Source: Gammaproteobacteria bacterium (GTDB taxonomy: Bacteria; Pseudomonadota; Gammaproteobacteria; SZUA-229). From it: a DNA stretch of 46,142 nt. Positions 9,154-17,333 of the stretch are shown here, one piece after another. Under the pieces are notes generated by a model, which worked only from the letters and a program-made list of their open reading frames with translations, was not told the origin of the DNA and made no database searches. The position numbers were made by a program, and so were the translations under genes. The stretch is from contig JADGFA010000026.1 in assembly GCA_016744065.1 (NCBI GenBank), forward strand, positions 11,830 to 57,971, given 5' to 3'. The stretch's first letter is position 1, and each line of letters starts with the position of its first letter.

Positions 9154-9223
9154 ACGCGGAATTATATTCTATGCGCTATAGCGCTTCCTGATATATATCA
9201 ATTTCGGAGTTGATTTCTATCAA
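9154..9223 (-). promoter_or_regulatory. cco promoter with two FNR-type sites
   Basis: On the minus strand TATAAT occupies 9166-9161, placing the start near 9154. A one-mismatch FNR-type box (CTGATatatATCAA on the plus strand, 9188-9201) is centred at about -40.5, the class II activator position. A perfect box (TTGATttctATCAA, 9210-9223) lies exactly 22 bp, two helical turns, further upstream. FNR-family activation of ccoNOQP at low oxygen is established in other proteobacteria; the start site here is inferred from spacing. Confidence 0.75.
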
Positions 9224-9389
9224 TTTCATGATACGACCACATAAGTATATGGCTATATATCAATATGCCTTCCCGCGCGGTGCACATTATACATAAATTG
9301 CCATAGAATAGAATCACCGGCTTGTGTGAGAGAGCATAAAAGATTAGGATTTTAATTTCGAATTCATATACTTAAGTTAAGGATAGAAG

Positions 9390-9767
9390 ATGGCTTCAAT
9401 TATTCAATTGGTAGACGGTGTCGTTGCCAATCGATTTGAAATAAATGACAAAGGGCTGAAATTTGGCCGTACCAGTGTGAATCAGGTGCTTATTGATGAT
9501 CTGGCAGTAAGTTCAGAGCACGCCCAGATCAATATACTGAAAGATGAGCAGGGTGTGCTTAAATTCGTGCTACAGGATCTGGGTAGCACGAATGGCAGCT
9601 TTATTAATGAGCAAAAAATTGATCAGCAGCAGTTATTAAGGCATAAAGACATTGTGCGTATTGGCTGGAATAACTTTACCTTTATTAATGAGGATGAAGT
9701 GGATCATGAAAAGACCCGTGAAGTGAAGAAGAGCTGGATACCGGGCGTTTATTACAGTAATGACTAG
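9390..9767 (+). CDS. FHA domain protein
   Basis: A 125-residue cytosolic protein made almost entirely of one forkhead-associated domain, which binds phosphothreonine peptides. The FHA signatures are present in order: F-G-R-T (about 26-29), V-S-S-E-H-A-Q-I (40-47) and L-G-S-T-N-G-S-F-I-N (64-73). The short C-terminal tail is charged and ends in a W-I-P-G-V-Y-Y segment. AAGGATAGAAG precedes the ATG. It stands alone and divergent from the cco operon; no kinase gene is nearby, so its partner is unknown. Confidence 0.9.
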   Translation: MASIIQLVDGVVANRFEINDKGLKFGRTSVNQVLIDDLAVSSEHAQINILKDEQGVLKFVLQDLGSTNGSFINEQKIDQQQLLRHKDIVRIGWNNFTFINEDEVDHEKTREVKKSWIPGVYYSND

Positions 9768-9850
9768 CTATCTAGTTCCTTGTGTTGGGGAAAGGTCTCG
9801 CTTTTTGAGCCCTGTCCCCTTAACCCATACCACTCAGAGCTGACAGAGTA

Positions 9851-9958
9851 GTGAATCGACTTCGTAAAATTCTTGATGGCATCAAAACAGGGGGCAGGAC
9901 ACCAAAAAACGGTGATCTTTCCCCGATAGAAGGGTCTGATAGTAAACCATTATGCTAA
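9851..9958 (+). CDS. Possible 35-residue peptide, coupled to the next small frame
   Basis: A GTG-started frame encodes a basic, Gly- and Pro-containing peptide (begins MNRLRKILDGIKTGG). Its stop overlaps the start of the next small frame (ATGCTAA), the arrangement of translational coupling. No strong ribosome site is visible and I recognise no family. The 295 bp gap between the FHA gene and recQ holds nothing else convincing. Confidence 0.25.
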   Translation: MNRLRKILDGIKTGGRTPKNGDLSPIEGSDSKPLC

Positions 9959-10026
9959 TCGAACTTATCATACTAATTGTCATTGTGGCGATAGTAGCAC
10001 TGGCCTTATTGTGGCCTACAAAGTAA
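9952..10026 (+). CDS. Possible 24-residue hydrophobic membrane peptide
   Basis: ATG at 9952 opens a 24-residue frame that is almost wholly hydrophobic (begins MLIELIILIVIVAIVALA, ends LLWPTK), that is, one membrane helix with a short polar end. It lies 36 bp before recQ. The ribosome site is weak, and expression may depend on coupling to the preceding small frame. Small one-span peptides of this kind are real in many bacteria, but chance cannot be excluded. Confidence 0.35.
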   Translation: MLIELIILIVIVAIVALALLWPTK

Positions 10027-10062
10027 AGTTCTAGCCTTTCAAAAACTGAACCCCCCTTACAC

Positions 10063-12174
10063 ATGTCAGAACGTGCTCTACAAATCCTCCAGTCTACCTT
10101 CGGTTATGATGAATTTCGTCTGCACCAGCAGAAAATTATTGAACAACTGATTATGGGTAAAGATGCGGTGGTGCTTATGCCTACCGGTGGTGGTAAATCC
10201 CTGTGTTACCAGATCCCCGCTATGGTGAGAGATGGGGTAGGTATTATCGTTTCTCCCTTAATTGCCCTGATGCAGGATCAGGTAAATGCATTGCAGCAAC
10301 TGGGAGTGAAGTCTGCATTTCTTAATTCATCACTTGATCATTTTGAATCGCAGGAAGTTGAAGCCCGTTTACTCAACGGTGAGATTGACATGTTATATGT
10401 TGCACCGGAAAGGTTGATGACCGAACGGTTTTTAAATCTATTAGCACGAGCTCCAATTGCCTTATTTGCCGTGGATGAAGCCCATTGTGTATCTCAGTGG
10501 GGGCATGATTTTCGCCCTGAGTACATCAAACTTTCCGTTTTACACGAGCGTTTCCCCAGCGTGCCTCGTATTGCATTAACGGCAACTGCAGATGACACCA
10601 CACGACAGGAAATTATTAAGCGTTTGTCATTACAGAATGCGGAGTGTTATATATCCGGTTTTGATCGACCTAACATATGTTATCGAGTTGCAGAAAATCA
10701 GGGCACAGCCCGTGATGCGCTTTATCGCTTTATTCTCAATGAACACGAAGGTGAAGCAGGTATTGTTTATTGCCTGTCACGAAAAAAAGTGGAGCAGACC
10801 GCCGAGTTTTTAAGTAATAAAGGGTTTGATGCATTGCCATACCATGCAGGTTTATCGCAGCAGATTCGTCAGAAAAATCAGCAGCGTTTTTTAAGTGAAG
10901 ATGGCGTTATTATTGTTGCCACTATTGCATTTGGTATGGGCATAGACAAGCCAGATGTGCGTTTTGTTGCACATTTAAATTTACCCAAAAGTATAGAGGC
11001 CTATTATCAGGAAACCGGTCGTGCAGGTCGTGATGGTCAGCCATCTGATGCCTGGATGATGTATGGCTTACAGGATGTCATTATGTTAAAGCAGATGATG
11101 GAAACATCAGATGCAGATGAAACACATAAAAGGGTAGAGAGGCATAAACTGGATTCGATGCTGGGTTTTGCAGAACTCACCACATGTAGAAGACAGTCAT
11201 TATTAAAATATTTTGGTGATCATTTAGCCGACCCCTGTGGAAACTGTGATACCTGCATAACACCAGTAGAAACCTGGGATGCAACAGTAGCCGCACAAAA
11301 AGCGCTGTCATGTGTACATCGAACGGGGCAGTTGTACGGTGTTGCCTATTTAACAGATATTTTGTTGGGTAAAGAAAATGAACGCATATTTAATAATGGA
11401 CATAATAAACTGAGTGTATTCGGTATTGGCGATGAATTAGATGCCAAACAATGGCGTAATTTATTTCGTCAGTTAATTACCAGAAATTTGCTCAGTGTAG
11501 ATGTACAGGGGCATGGTAGTTTACTGCTAGCTGAGTCCTGTCGTCGTGTTTTAAAAGGTGAAGAAAGTCTGCACCTTAGAAAACAGATGCTACAAAGCAA
11601 AACTAAAAAACGACAATCTAAAGTGTCCGTATCAAATAATAAATTATGGGAGCTGTTACGCGCAACTAGAAAACGTTTATCTGAAGAACTGGGTGTACCA
11701 CCCTTTGTTATTTTTCATGATGCTACACTTATTGATATGATGGATCGTATGCCACAAAATCATGATCAGTTTTCTAATATCAGTGGCGTAGGTGCAACAA
11801 AACTTGAAAATTATGCAGATGAATTTTTAGCCGTATTACGTGACTACGATGACGAAACATCAGCTAATAAAACAGATACACTGGTCGAAACGTTGTTGTT
11901 ATTTAAAAGCGGTATGAATGTTGAATTAATAGCAGCGCAACGGTCTTTAACTCAGTCAACAGTAGTGAATCATCTGGCTAAATTAATTCAACAGGGTGAT
12001 GTGGTGTTAACGGATGTTGTCACTATTCCTGTAAAAGAAATTGAACTGATTCAAGATGCTATAATTGAACTGGGAGATGAGGCGAAAAAGCTCAAACTGA
12101 TTTTTGAGCATCTTGATGGACAATATGATTATGAAACATTGCGATGTGTAAAAGCCGCAATGGAACTTGCTTAG
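10063..12174 (+). CDS. recQ: ATP-dependent DNA helicase RecQ
   Basis: A 3'-5' SF2 DNA helicase of recombination and repair. The order is: helicase core with Walker A (M-P-T-G-G-G-K-S, about 39-46) and DEAH box (138-141) followed by [10 protein letters not shown]; second RecA domain with the T-G-R-A-G-R-D motif; RQC zinc site with C-R-R-Q, then C-G-N-C-D-T-C; winged helix; HRDC domain (about 518-590). At 703 residues it is about 95 longer than E. coli RecQ; the extra C-terminal part (about 605-700) looks like the helix-turn-helix domain found at the end of some RecQ proteins (T-Q-S-T-V-V-N-H-L). The ribosome site is weak. Confidence 0.95.
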   Translation: MSERALQILQSTFGYDEFRLHQQKIIEQLIMGKDAVVLMPTGGGKSLCYQIPAMVRDGVGIIVSPLIALMQDQVNALQQLGVKSAFLNSSLDHFESQEVEARLLNGEIDMLYVAPERLMTERFLNLLARAPIALFAVDEAHCVSQWGHDFRPEYIKLSVLHERFPSVPRIALTATADDTTRQEIIKRLSLQNAECYISGFDRPNICYRVAENQGTARDALYRFILNEHEGEAGIVYCLSRKKVEQTAEFLSNKGFDALPYHAGLSQQIRQKNQQRFLSEDGVIIVATIAFGMGIDKPDVRFVAHLNLPKSIEAYYQETGRAGRDGQPSDAWMMYGLQDVIMLKQMMETSDADETHKRVERHKLDSMLGFAELTTCRRQSLLKYFGDHLADPCGNCDTCITPVETWDATVAAQKALSCVHRTGQLYGVAYLTDILLGKENERIFNNGHNKLSVFGIGDELDAKQWRNLFRQLITRNLLSVDVQGHGSLLLAESCRRVLKGEESLHLRKQMLQSKTKKRQSKVSVSNNKLWELLRATRKRLSEELGVPPFVIFHDATLIDMMDRMPQNHDQFSNISGVGATKLENYADEFLAVLRDYDDETSANKTDTLVETLLLFKSGMNVELIAAQRSLTQSTVVNHLAKLIQQGDVVLTDVVTIPVKEIELIQDAIIELGDEAKKLKLIFEHLDGQYDYETLRCVKAAMELA

Positions 12175-12189
12175 TTTTTTATAAATAAA

Positions 12190-13150
12190 AGTTTAAGTAA
12201 CCCTGTCATTCTGAACGAAGTGAAGGGTCTAAGTAGTGTGTAGATGTAGAGTATGATGCCAGATTCTTCGGCTATCGCTCAGGATGACATGTGTTGTTTT
12301 ATTCGGGGTGATTTCCTTCTGTTTAACATAACAGCTTAAGTAACTCTGTCACCCTGAACGAAGTGAAGGGTCTAAGTAGTGAGGCGTAAATGTAGAGTAT
12401 GACGCCAGATCCTTCGGCTATCGCTCAGGATGACATGTTTGTTTTATTCGGGGTGAATTTTTCTGTTTAAAATAACAGCTTAAGTAATCCTGTCATCCTG
12501 AACGAAGTGAGGGATCTAAGTAGTGAGGCGTAGATGTAGAGTGTGACGCCAGATCCTTCGGCTGTCGTTCAGGATGACATGTTTGTTTTATTCGGGGTGA
12601 TTTTTTTCTGTTTAAAGTAACAGCTTAAGTAACCCTGTCATCCTGAACGAAGTGAAGGATCTAAGTAGTGAGGCGTAGATGTAGAGTGTGACGCCAGATC
12701 CTTCGGCTATCGCTCAGGATGACATGTTTGTTTTATTCGAGGTGAATTTTTCTGTTTAAAATAACAGCTTAAGTGGCCCTGTCATCCTGAACGAAGTGAA
12801 GGATCTAAGTAGTGAGGCGTAGATGTAGAGTGTGACGCCAGATCCTTCGGCTGTCGCTCAGGATGACATGTGTTGTTTTATTCGGGGTGATTTCCTTCTG
12901 TTTAACATAACAGCTTAAGTGGCCCTGTCATCCTGAACGAAGTGAAGGATCTAAGTAGTGAAGTGTAAATGTAGAGTATGACGCCAGATCCTTCGGCTAT
13001 CGCTCAGGATGACATGTGTTGTTTTATTCGAGGTGATTTTCTTCTGTTTAAAGTAACAGCTTAAGTAGCTCTGTCATCCTGAACGAAGTGAAGGATCCTG
13101 ATCATGGCGTACAGGTGTAGTACAAAATACTTTGGCTGCCGCCCAGAGTG
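12190..13150. repeat. Seven tandem copies of a ~144 bp palindromic repeat
   Basis: Copies start, by the CTGTC core, at 12203, 12346, 12490, 12635, 12779, 12925 and 13071 (period 143-146 bp); the last is degenerate. Each unit has a left arm (CTGTCATCCTGAACGAAGTG then AAGGATCT) and a right arm (AGATCCTTCGGCTATCGCTC then AGGATGACA) that are imperfect reverse complements, then a spacer ending CAGCTTAAGT. The whole gap between recQ and plsB is filled by this array. Relatives occur at 26843-26937 and 31320-32220. It is REP/BIME-like in form. No frame of note runs through it. Confidence 0.95.
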
Positions 13151-13163
13151 ATATGTACTATAA

Positions 13164-13177
13164 TTGATTTTTATCAA
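13164..13177 (+). promoter_or_regulatory. Perfect FNR-type site before plsB
   Basis: TTGATttttATCAA is a perfect inverted FNR-type box centred 47 bp ahead of the plsB start. If the -10 is CATAAT (13185-13190) the box overlaps the promoter and would repress; if it is GATAAA (13200-13205) the box would sit at about -41 and could activate. The sequence does not decide. Confidence 0.55.
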
Positions 13178-13217
13178 AAATGGTCATAATCTTTTAACAG
13201 ATAAATAAAAAATAATA

Positions 13218-15689
13218 ATGAATATAAGAAAATTTATTGATTACATTGCAAGAAAGATACTATATATTTTTGTTAAGGCTGAAATACTCCCTGGCAAAAT
13301 TGAACAATTACATATTAATCCAGATGTGCCTGTTATTTATGTTCTGGATGCTCGTGCCTGGTCAAATTTACTGGTTCTGGAAACAGAGTGTGAACGTCAC
13401 GGTCTGCCATCGCCCATTGATCATATTCCATCTGATGATTTAAAATCATGGCATTGTGTGTATACGATTGCTCCCAGACAGCCTTTTAGAACCTGGTTAC
13501 AAAAACAGCCAAAGCGCTCAAGAATGCTGCGGGGCATTATTGAAGTGTTGCGTGATAATCCGCAGCAGGAAATACAGTTTGTACCGGTGACTGTTTTCTG
13601 GGGAAGGCCTATAGCAATACAGAAACATTGGTTGACAGTATTATTTTCTGACTCATGGGGGCTGGCTAGTCGAACCAGAAAATTATTAACTATAATGATT
13701 CATGGACGAAATACGTTGGTTAATTTTACAGATATAATTAATTATCGGGGGAGTGCATTTAAAGACCTGACGGATGATGAAGTTATAGATAAGTTACAGT
13801 TAACTTTTTCGAATCAGTTAAATAAATTAAAAAGTGCAACGCTTGGCCCCAATGTTTCTCACCGCAGTACATTGGTGAGAAAATTAATTTTAAATTCTGA
13901 TGTGCAAAAAGCTATATCTAAAAGAAGTAAAGAAGATAATCTATCAGAATATAAAGCAAGCTTACAGGCAAGGCGCTATTTAAATGAAATAGTTGCTAAT
14001 TGTACCAGTATTACAATTCAGTTAATGCAACGAGGGCTTACATCATTCTGGAATAAATTTTATTCAGGAATTGAAGTCACAAATAACGAGCATCTTAAAA
14101 AACTGGCACTGACACATGAGCTTGTGTATGTGCCCTGTCATCGAAGTCATATTGATTATTTATTACTTTCGTATGTTATTTATAGTGAAGGCCTGGCGAT
14201 TCCTTATATTGCAGCAGGAAAAAATCTGAACATGCCTGTTCTTGGTTCGATTCTTAGAGGTGGTGGCGCTTTTTTTATCAGGCGAAGTTTTAAGGGGAAT
14301 GAGCTTTATTCAACAGTTATGTTTGAATATGTTGCTGCCCTGATTTCAATGGGTATGCCGATAGAATATTTTGTGGAAGGGGGGCGAAGTCGAACGGGGC
14401 GTTTATTAAAGCCAAAACCAGGTATGATCGCAATGACAATAAGAGGTTTTTTAAAATACAGGAAATTACCTGTGGCTTTTATTCCTGTTTATATTGGCTA
14501 TGAAAAACTCCTGGAAAGTAAAGCTTACCAGGCTGAGTTATCAGGCGCAGATAAAAAAAGTGAAACATTTTTTAGTTCCATGCGCTCAATATTAAGAATA
14601 CGAGGCCGTTTTGGTAAGGTCTATACTAATTTTGGTAAACCTGTTTTTTTGAATCAGGTGCTTGATAGTTCCTGTTCCTCATGGGCTGCTGAGTCTTATG
14701 ATGACTCCAGGCGACCCGAATGGTTGCATGGCATTGTTAATCAGGTATCACAGCAGATTATGAGTCATATAAATCAGGCTGCAATCGTAGCGCCAGTTAA
14801 TTTGCTTTCTACCGTTTTACTGGCAACACCCAAACAGCATATGGATGAAAATGCACTATGTAAAATGCTTGATATTTATAAATCGTTGATTGGTTTAATG
14901 GATTATTCAGACAGAGTCATAATAACGCAAGCGACAGGAAAAGAGCAGATTGAACATGCCGAATATTTGAAGATGGTAAAACGGCGAACCCATCAATTAG
15001 GCGATATTATATATCTGGATGCCAGGCATTCAGTATCTATGACTTATTACCGAAATAATATTTTGCATTTAATGGCTTTGCCATCGCTTATTGCCTGTTG
15101 TTTTTTTAATATACGTTCGCAGACACGAGAAGAAATTATTAATCTTATTTTTCTTGCATATCCATTTTTACAATCAGAGTTATTTCTGGTATGGGAAAAA
15201 GACCAATTAGTAGAAAAAATATCTCAGGTGCTTGATGTAATGGCTGATCTTGGCTTATTAATAAAAAATGAGCAAATCGATATATATACTCGGCCTGGTT
15301 CAGGGGCAGTGGAGTTTTCACAACTTAATTTACTGGCAAGAGTTATATCGCCAATATTAGAAATTTATTATCTGACTCTGGCTTTGTTATCCAGGAAAGA
15401 TGAAGAGCAGATATCGATAAATGAACTGGCTGAGAAAAGTTTTTTAATGTCACAGCGTGTGGCTATGATATATGAGCTTAATTCACCTGACTTTTCAGAT
15501 AAACGCCTTATATCTAATTTTATAGATACATTAATAAATATAGATTATTTAAGGGTTTATGATACTGAAAATATTGAATACGGTGAAGTGTTTCATAAGG
15601 CAGACAAACGAATCCAGTTATTGATAGGTAAGGAGATGCGTTCAAATATTTTGCAAATGTTAAAATTAAGTCAGAAGGGGATCGGATAG
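13218..15689 (+). CDS. plsB: Glycerol-3-phosphate 1-O-acyltransferase PlsB
   Basis: The inner-membrane enzyme of the first phospholipid step: acylation of sn-glycerol 3-phosphate at position 1 from acyl-CoA or acyl-ACP. Its 823 residues match the family's usual length (about 807 in E. coli). Acyltransferase motifs are intact: H-R-S-H-I-D (HX4D, His308/Asp313), G-G-G-A-F-F-I-R-R-S-F (block II), F-V-E-G-G-R-S-R-T-G (block III) and F-I-P-V-Y-I-G-Y (block IV). The ribosome site is poor (AT-rich leader). It lies alone after the repeat array and a perfect FNR-type box. Confidence 0.95.
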   Translation: MNIRKFIDYIARKILYIFVKAEILPGKIEQLHINPDVPVIYVLDARAWSNLLVLETECERHGLPSPIDHIPSDDLKSWHCVYTIAPRQPFRTWLQKQPKRSRMLRGIIEVLRDNPQQEIQFVPVTVFWGRPIAIQKHWLTVLFSDSWGLASRTRKLLTIMIHGRNTLVNFTDIINYRGSAFKDLTDDEVIDKLQLTFSNQLNKLKSATLGPNVSHRSTLVRKLILNSDVQKAISKRSKEDNLSEYKASLQARRYLNEIVANCTSITIQLMQRGLTSFWNKFYSGIEVTNNEHLKKLALTHELVYVPCHRSHIDYLLLSYVIYSEGLAIPYIAAGKNLNMPVLGSILRGGGAFFIRRSFKGNELYSTVMFEYVAALISMGMPIEYFVEGGRSRTGRLLKPKPGMIAMTIRGFLKYRKLPVAFIPVYIGYEKLLESKAYQAELSGADKKSETFFSSMRSILRIRGRFGKVYTNFGKPVFLNQVLDSSCSSWAAESYDDSRRPEWLHGIVNQVSQQIMSHINQAAIVAPVNLLSTVLLATPKQHMDENALCKMLDIYKSLIGLMDYSDRVIITQATGKEQIEHAEYLKMVKRRTHQLGDIIYLDARHSVSMTYYRNNILHLMALPSLIACCFFNIRSQTREEIINLIFLAYPFLQSELFLVWEKDQLVEKISQVLDVMADLGLLIKNEQIDIYTRPGSGAVEFSQLNLLARVISPILEIYYLTLALLSRKDEEQISINELAEKSFLMSQRVAMIYELNSPDFSDKRLISNFIDTLINIDYLRVYDTENIEYGEVFHKADKRIQLLIGKEMRSNILQMLKLSQKGIG

Positions 15690-15705
15690 AAGATTTAAAG
15701 TAGAT

Positions 15706-15735
15706 GTTGCTATAAGGGATTAATCAAATAGCAAC
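15706..15735. terminator. Hairpin between convergent plsB and the haem protein gene
   Basis: Perfect 8 bp arms GTTGCTAT (15706-15713) and ATAGCAAC (15728-15735) lie in the 73 bp gap between two convergent genes. The loop is 14 nt and no U-run follows, so a terminator role rests mainly on position. Confidence 0.3.
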
Positions 15736-15762
15736 AAAAGCAGGAATTATATAGATTAGGGT

Positions 15763-16326
15763 TTAGTTAACGGGTTGTGTGATGGTAAATGCACCACGAA
15801 TATCTCCCAGTTTAAAGCCCCGTGCTTTATCTTCTGGGTAACTGGCATCTAATTTAGCCGCTAAATCAGGCTTAATGTTTCCACCGTGACATGTCAGACA
15901 TGGCTTTCCGGTAGGAATCGCCTTCATAAACCGGAATGATTCAACGCCATTATTATTTACATTTTTAAAATAAGCCATAGGCTTAATTTTTTCACCCTTA
16001 TTTTTACGTTTTTCGAATTCATGTAAAACTTTAGTTTCCCATGCGTCTGGTGTGTTATTAGCATTACGTGGCTTTAAACTGGTTCTGGCAACTTTCCATC
16101 CGGTTTTATCAGACAGTTTTTTAGCAATAGCAGGCGCTTTGTTTTTACATACATCAATGGTTGCAATCGGACCACTCGCTTTCATTGAGGTTTGCAGTTC
16201 TCCTTTAAGTTCTAGCATAAATTCCTGCATGATGACCTTGCTTTTCATGGCTCGTTCTTTTAACTGGTTATTAGCTTGGGCAGGTGAAAATATTAATATC
16301 ATTGTAATGAGCAAAACATGCTTCAT
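15763..16326 (-). CDS. Periplasmic c-type haem protein, DUF3365 (Tll0287-like)
   Basis: A 187-residue exported protein: a signal peptide (MKHVLLITMILIFSPAQA) is followed by a DUF3365/Tll0287-like domain with one haem c site, C-L-T-C-H-G-G (Cys143, Cys146, His147). Family members are redox or gas-sensing haem modules, alone or as sensor domains; this one has no output domain. GGAGA lies about six bases ahead of the ATG. It is downstream of the Crp/Fnr gene on the same strand but has its own apparent promoter with an FNR-type site at -41, so it may be a direct target of that regulator. The electron partner is unknown. Confidence 0.88.
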   Translation of the reverse strand: MKHVLLITMILIFSPAQANNQLKERAMKSKVIMQEFMLELKGELQTSMKASGPIATIDVCKNKAPAIAKKLSDKTGWKVARTSLKPRNANNTPDAWETKVLHEFEKRKNKGEKIKPMAYFKNVNNNGVESFRFMKAIPTGKPCLTCHGGNIKPDLAAKLDASYPEDKARGFKLGDIRGAFTITQPVN

Positions 16327-16357
16327 CGGTTATCTCCAGTGTATATACAGCGTATCA

Positions 16358-16406
16358 AGAAGCAATAATATTGATATTAGTCAGGCCCTACAATGATAAT
16401 TATCAA
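16358..16406 (-). promoter_or_regulatory. Promoter with FNR-type site for the haem protein gene
   Basis: The plus strand reads ATGATaattATCAA at 16393-16406, one mismatch from the FNR consensus. On the minus strand TATTAT lies at 16370-16365; a start at about 16358 puts the box centre at -41.5. The box overlaps the stop codon of the upstream regulator gene. The same bases also resemble half of a Fur box, so Fur is an alternative. Confidence 0.55.
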
Positions 16407-17104
16407 TCAGACTGTATTTCTAATAATTTCTCTTTATTAAGCCTGTATAGATTATTATGCTTTTTTATTAAGTCATTGCGTTTGAACTCTGCAATAGTAC
16501 GACTGGCTGTTTCTGTTGTCATGCTTAACATAGAGCCAATATCTTCACGTGAAAACAGTTCACACTCATCTGCATTATATTTTTCGGAGAGCTTGAGTAG
16601 TAAGTTTGCCATTCTTTGACGTGCTGAACCTGTTGATAACTGTGTAATCCAGTCATCAGCATCATTCAAAGCACGGTGCCAGCGATTAAGAAGCTCTTTA
16701 TGCAGTGTCTGATTCTCAGTGCTTAGCTGGTTAACAGTCGGGGCTGGCAATCGGCAAACCTCAATATCTCGCAATACTATTGCATTATGTTTATATTTTG
16801 GGTCGATTAATGATTCCAGCCCGATAACGTCAGATGAAAAAGCCAGTCTGACAATTCGTTGATTACCGTCAGCAAGATATTGGGTTAATTTAATTACACC
16901 CGAGCGAATGGTGTACAGATAACTAGCATCATCATAAGTATGGTAAAGGGTTGAGCCTGTGGGTAGTCTGAACTGATCAATGGGTTTATGTATTTTTTCA
17001 AAATCAGTTTGATTAAGGCCTGAAAATAGTACGGTATTTCTGAGTGCACAATTAAGGCAATCAGCCTCTCCTTTCCATGCTTCATGTGGGGTAACGGTTT
17101 TCAT
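16403..17104 (-). CDS. Crp/Fnr family transcription regulator with CxxC N-terminus
   Basis: A 233-residue regulator with an N-terminal sensory segment, a cyclic-nucleotide-fold domain, a dimer helix and a C-terminal helix-turn-helix. The recognition helix T-E-T-A-S-R-T keeps the E-x-x-S-R residues by which FNR reads TTGAT half-sites. The N-terminus has D-C-L-N-C-A-L-R, equal to Cys20 and Cys23 of E. coli FNR, and a Cys in E-V-C-R-L-P equals Cys122, but Val25 replaces the Cys29 equivalent. Classical 4Fe-4S sensing is therefore doubtful. The frame is open to a TTG at 17158, but ATG at 17104 fits family starts and has AGG ahead. It may control the three FNR-type sites in this window; that is inference. 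Confidence 0.88.
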   Translation of the reverse strand: MKTVTPHEAWKGEADCLNCALRNTVLFSGLNQTDFEKIHKPIDQFRLPTGSTLYHTYDDASYLYTIRSGVIKLTQYLADGNQRIVRLAFSSDVIGLESLIDPKYKHNAIVLRDIEVCRLPAPTVNQLSTENQTLHKELLNRWHRALNDADDWITQLSTGSARQRMANLLLKLSEKYNADECELFSREDIGSMLSMTTETASRTIAEFKRNDLIKKHNNLYRLNKEKLLEIQSD

Positions 17105-17333
17105 AAAATGGCCTGTCAATTTTTTAATATAATAACATTGATCGTTTTTTATGCTCAAGTAAATTTACAGGGTGTTGCTTTATGCAGGTTTTGAGTCAGA
17201 TGTCATACATAAAAATTAGTTAATTACATTTTTATAACTAAAACCCTAAGTGTTAACAGAAACTGCCTGGTTATAATAATGATTACAGTATATGTTGTGG
17301 TTTATTTTCTTATATTGTTATGTATGGTTATAG

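Noticed and set aside
12190..13150. CRISPR array
   Set aside because: Units are about 144 bp, palindromic and similar along their whole length; there are no unique spacers of 30-40 bp and no cas genes.
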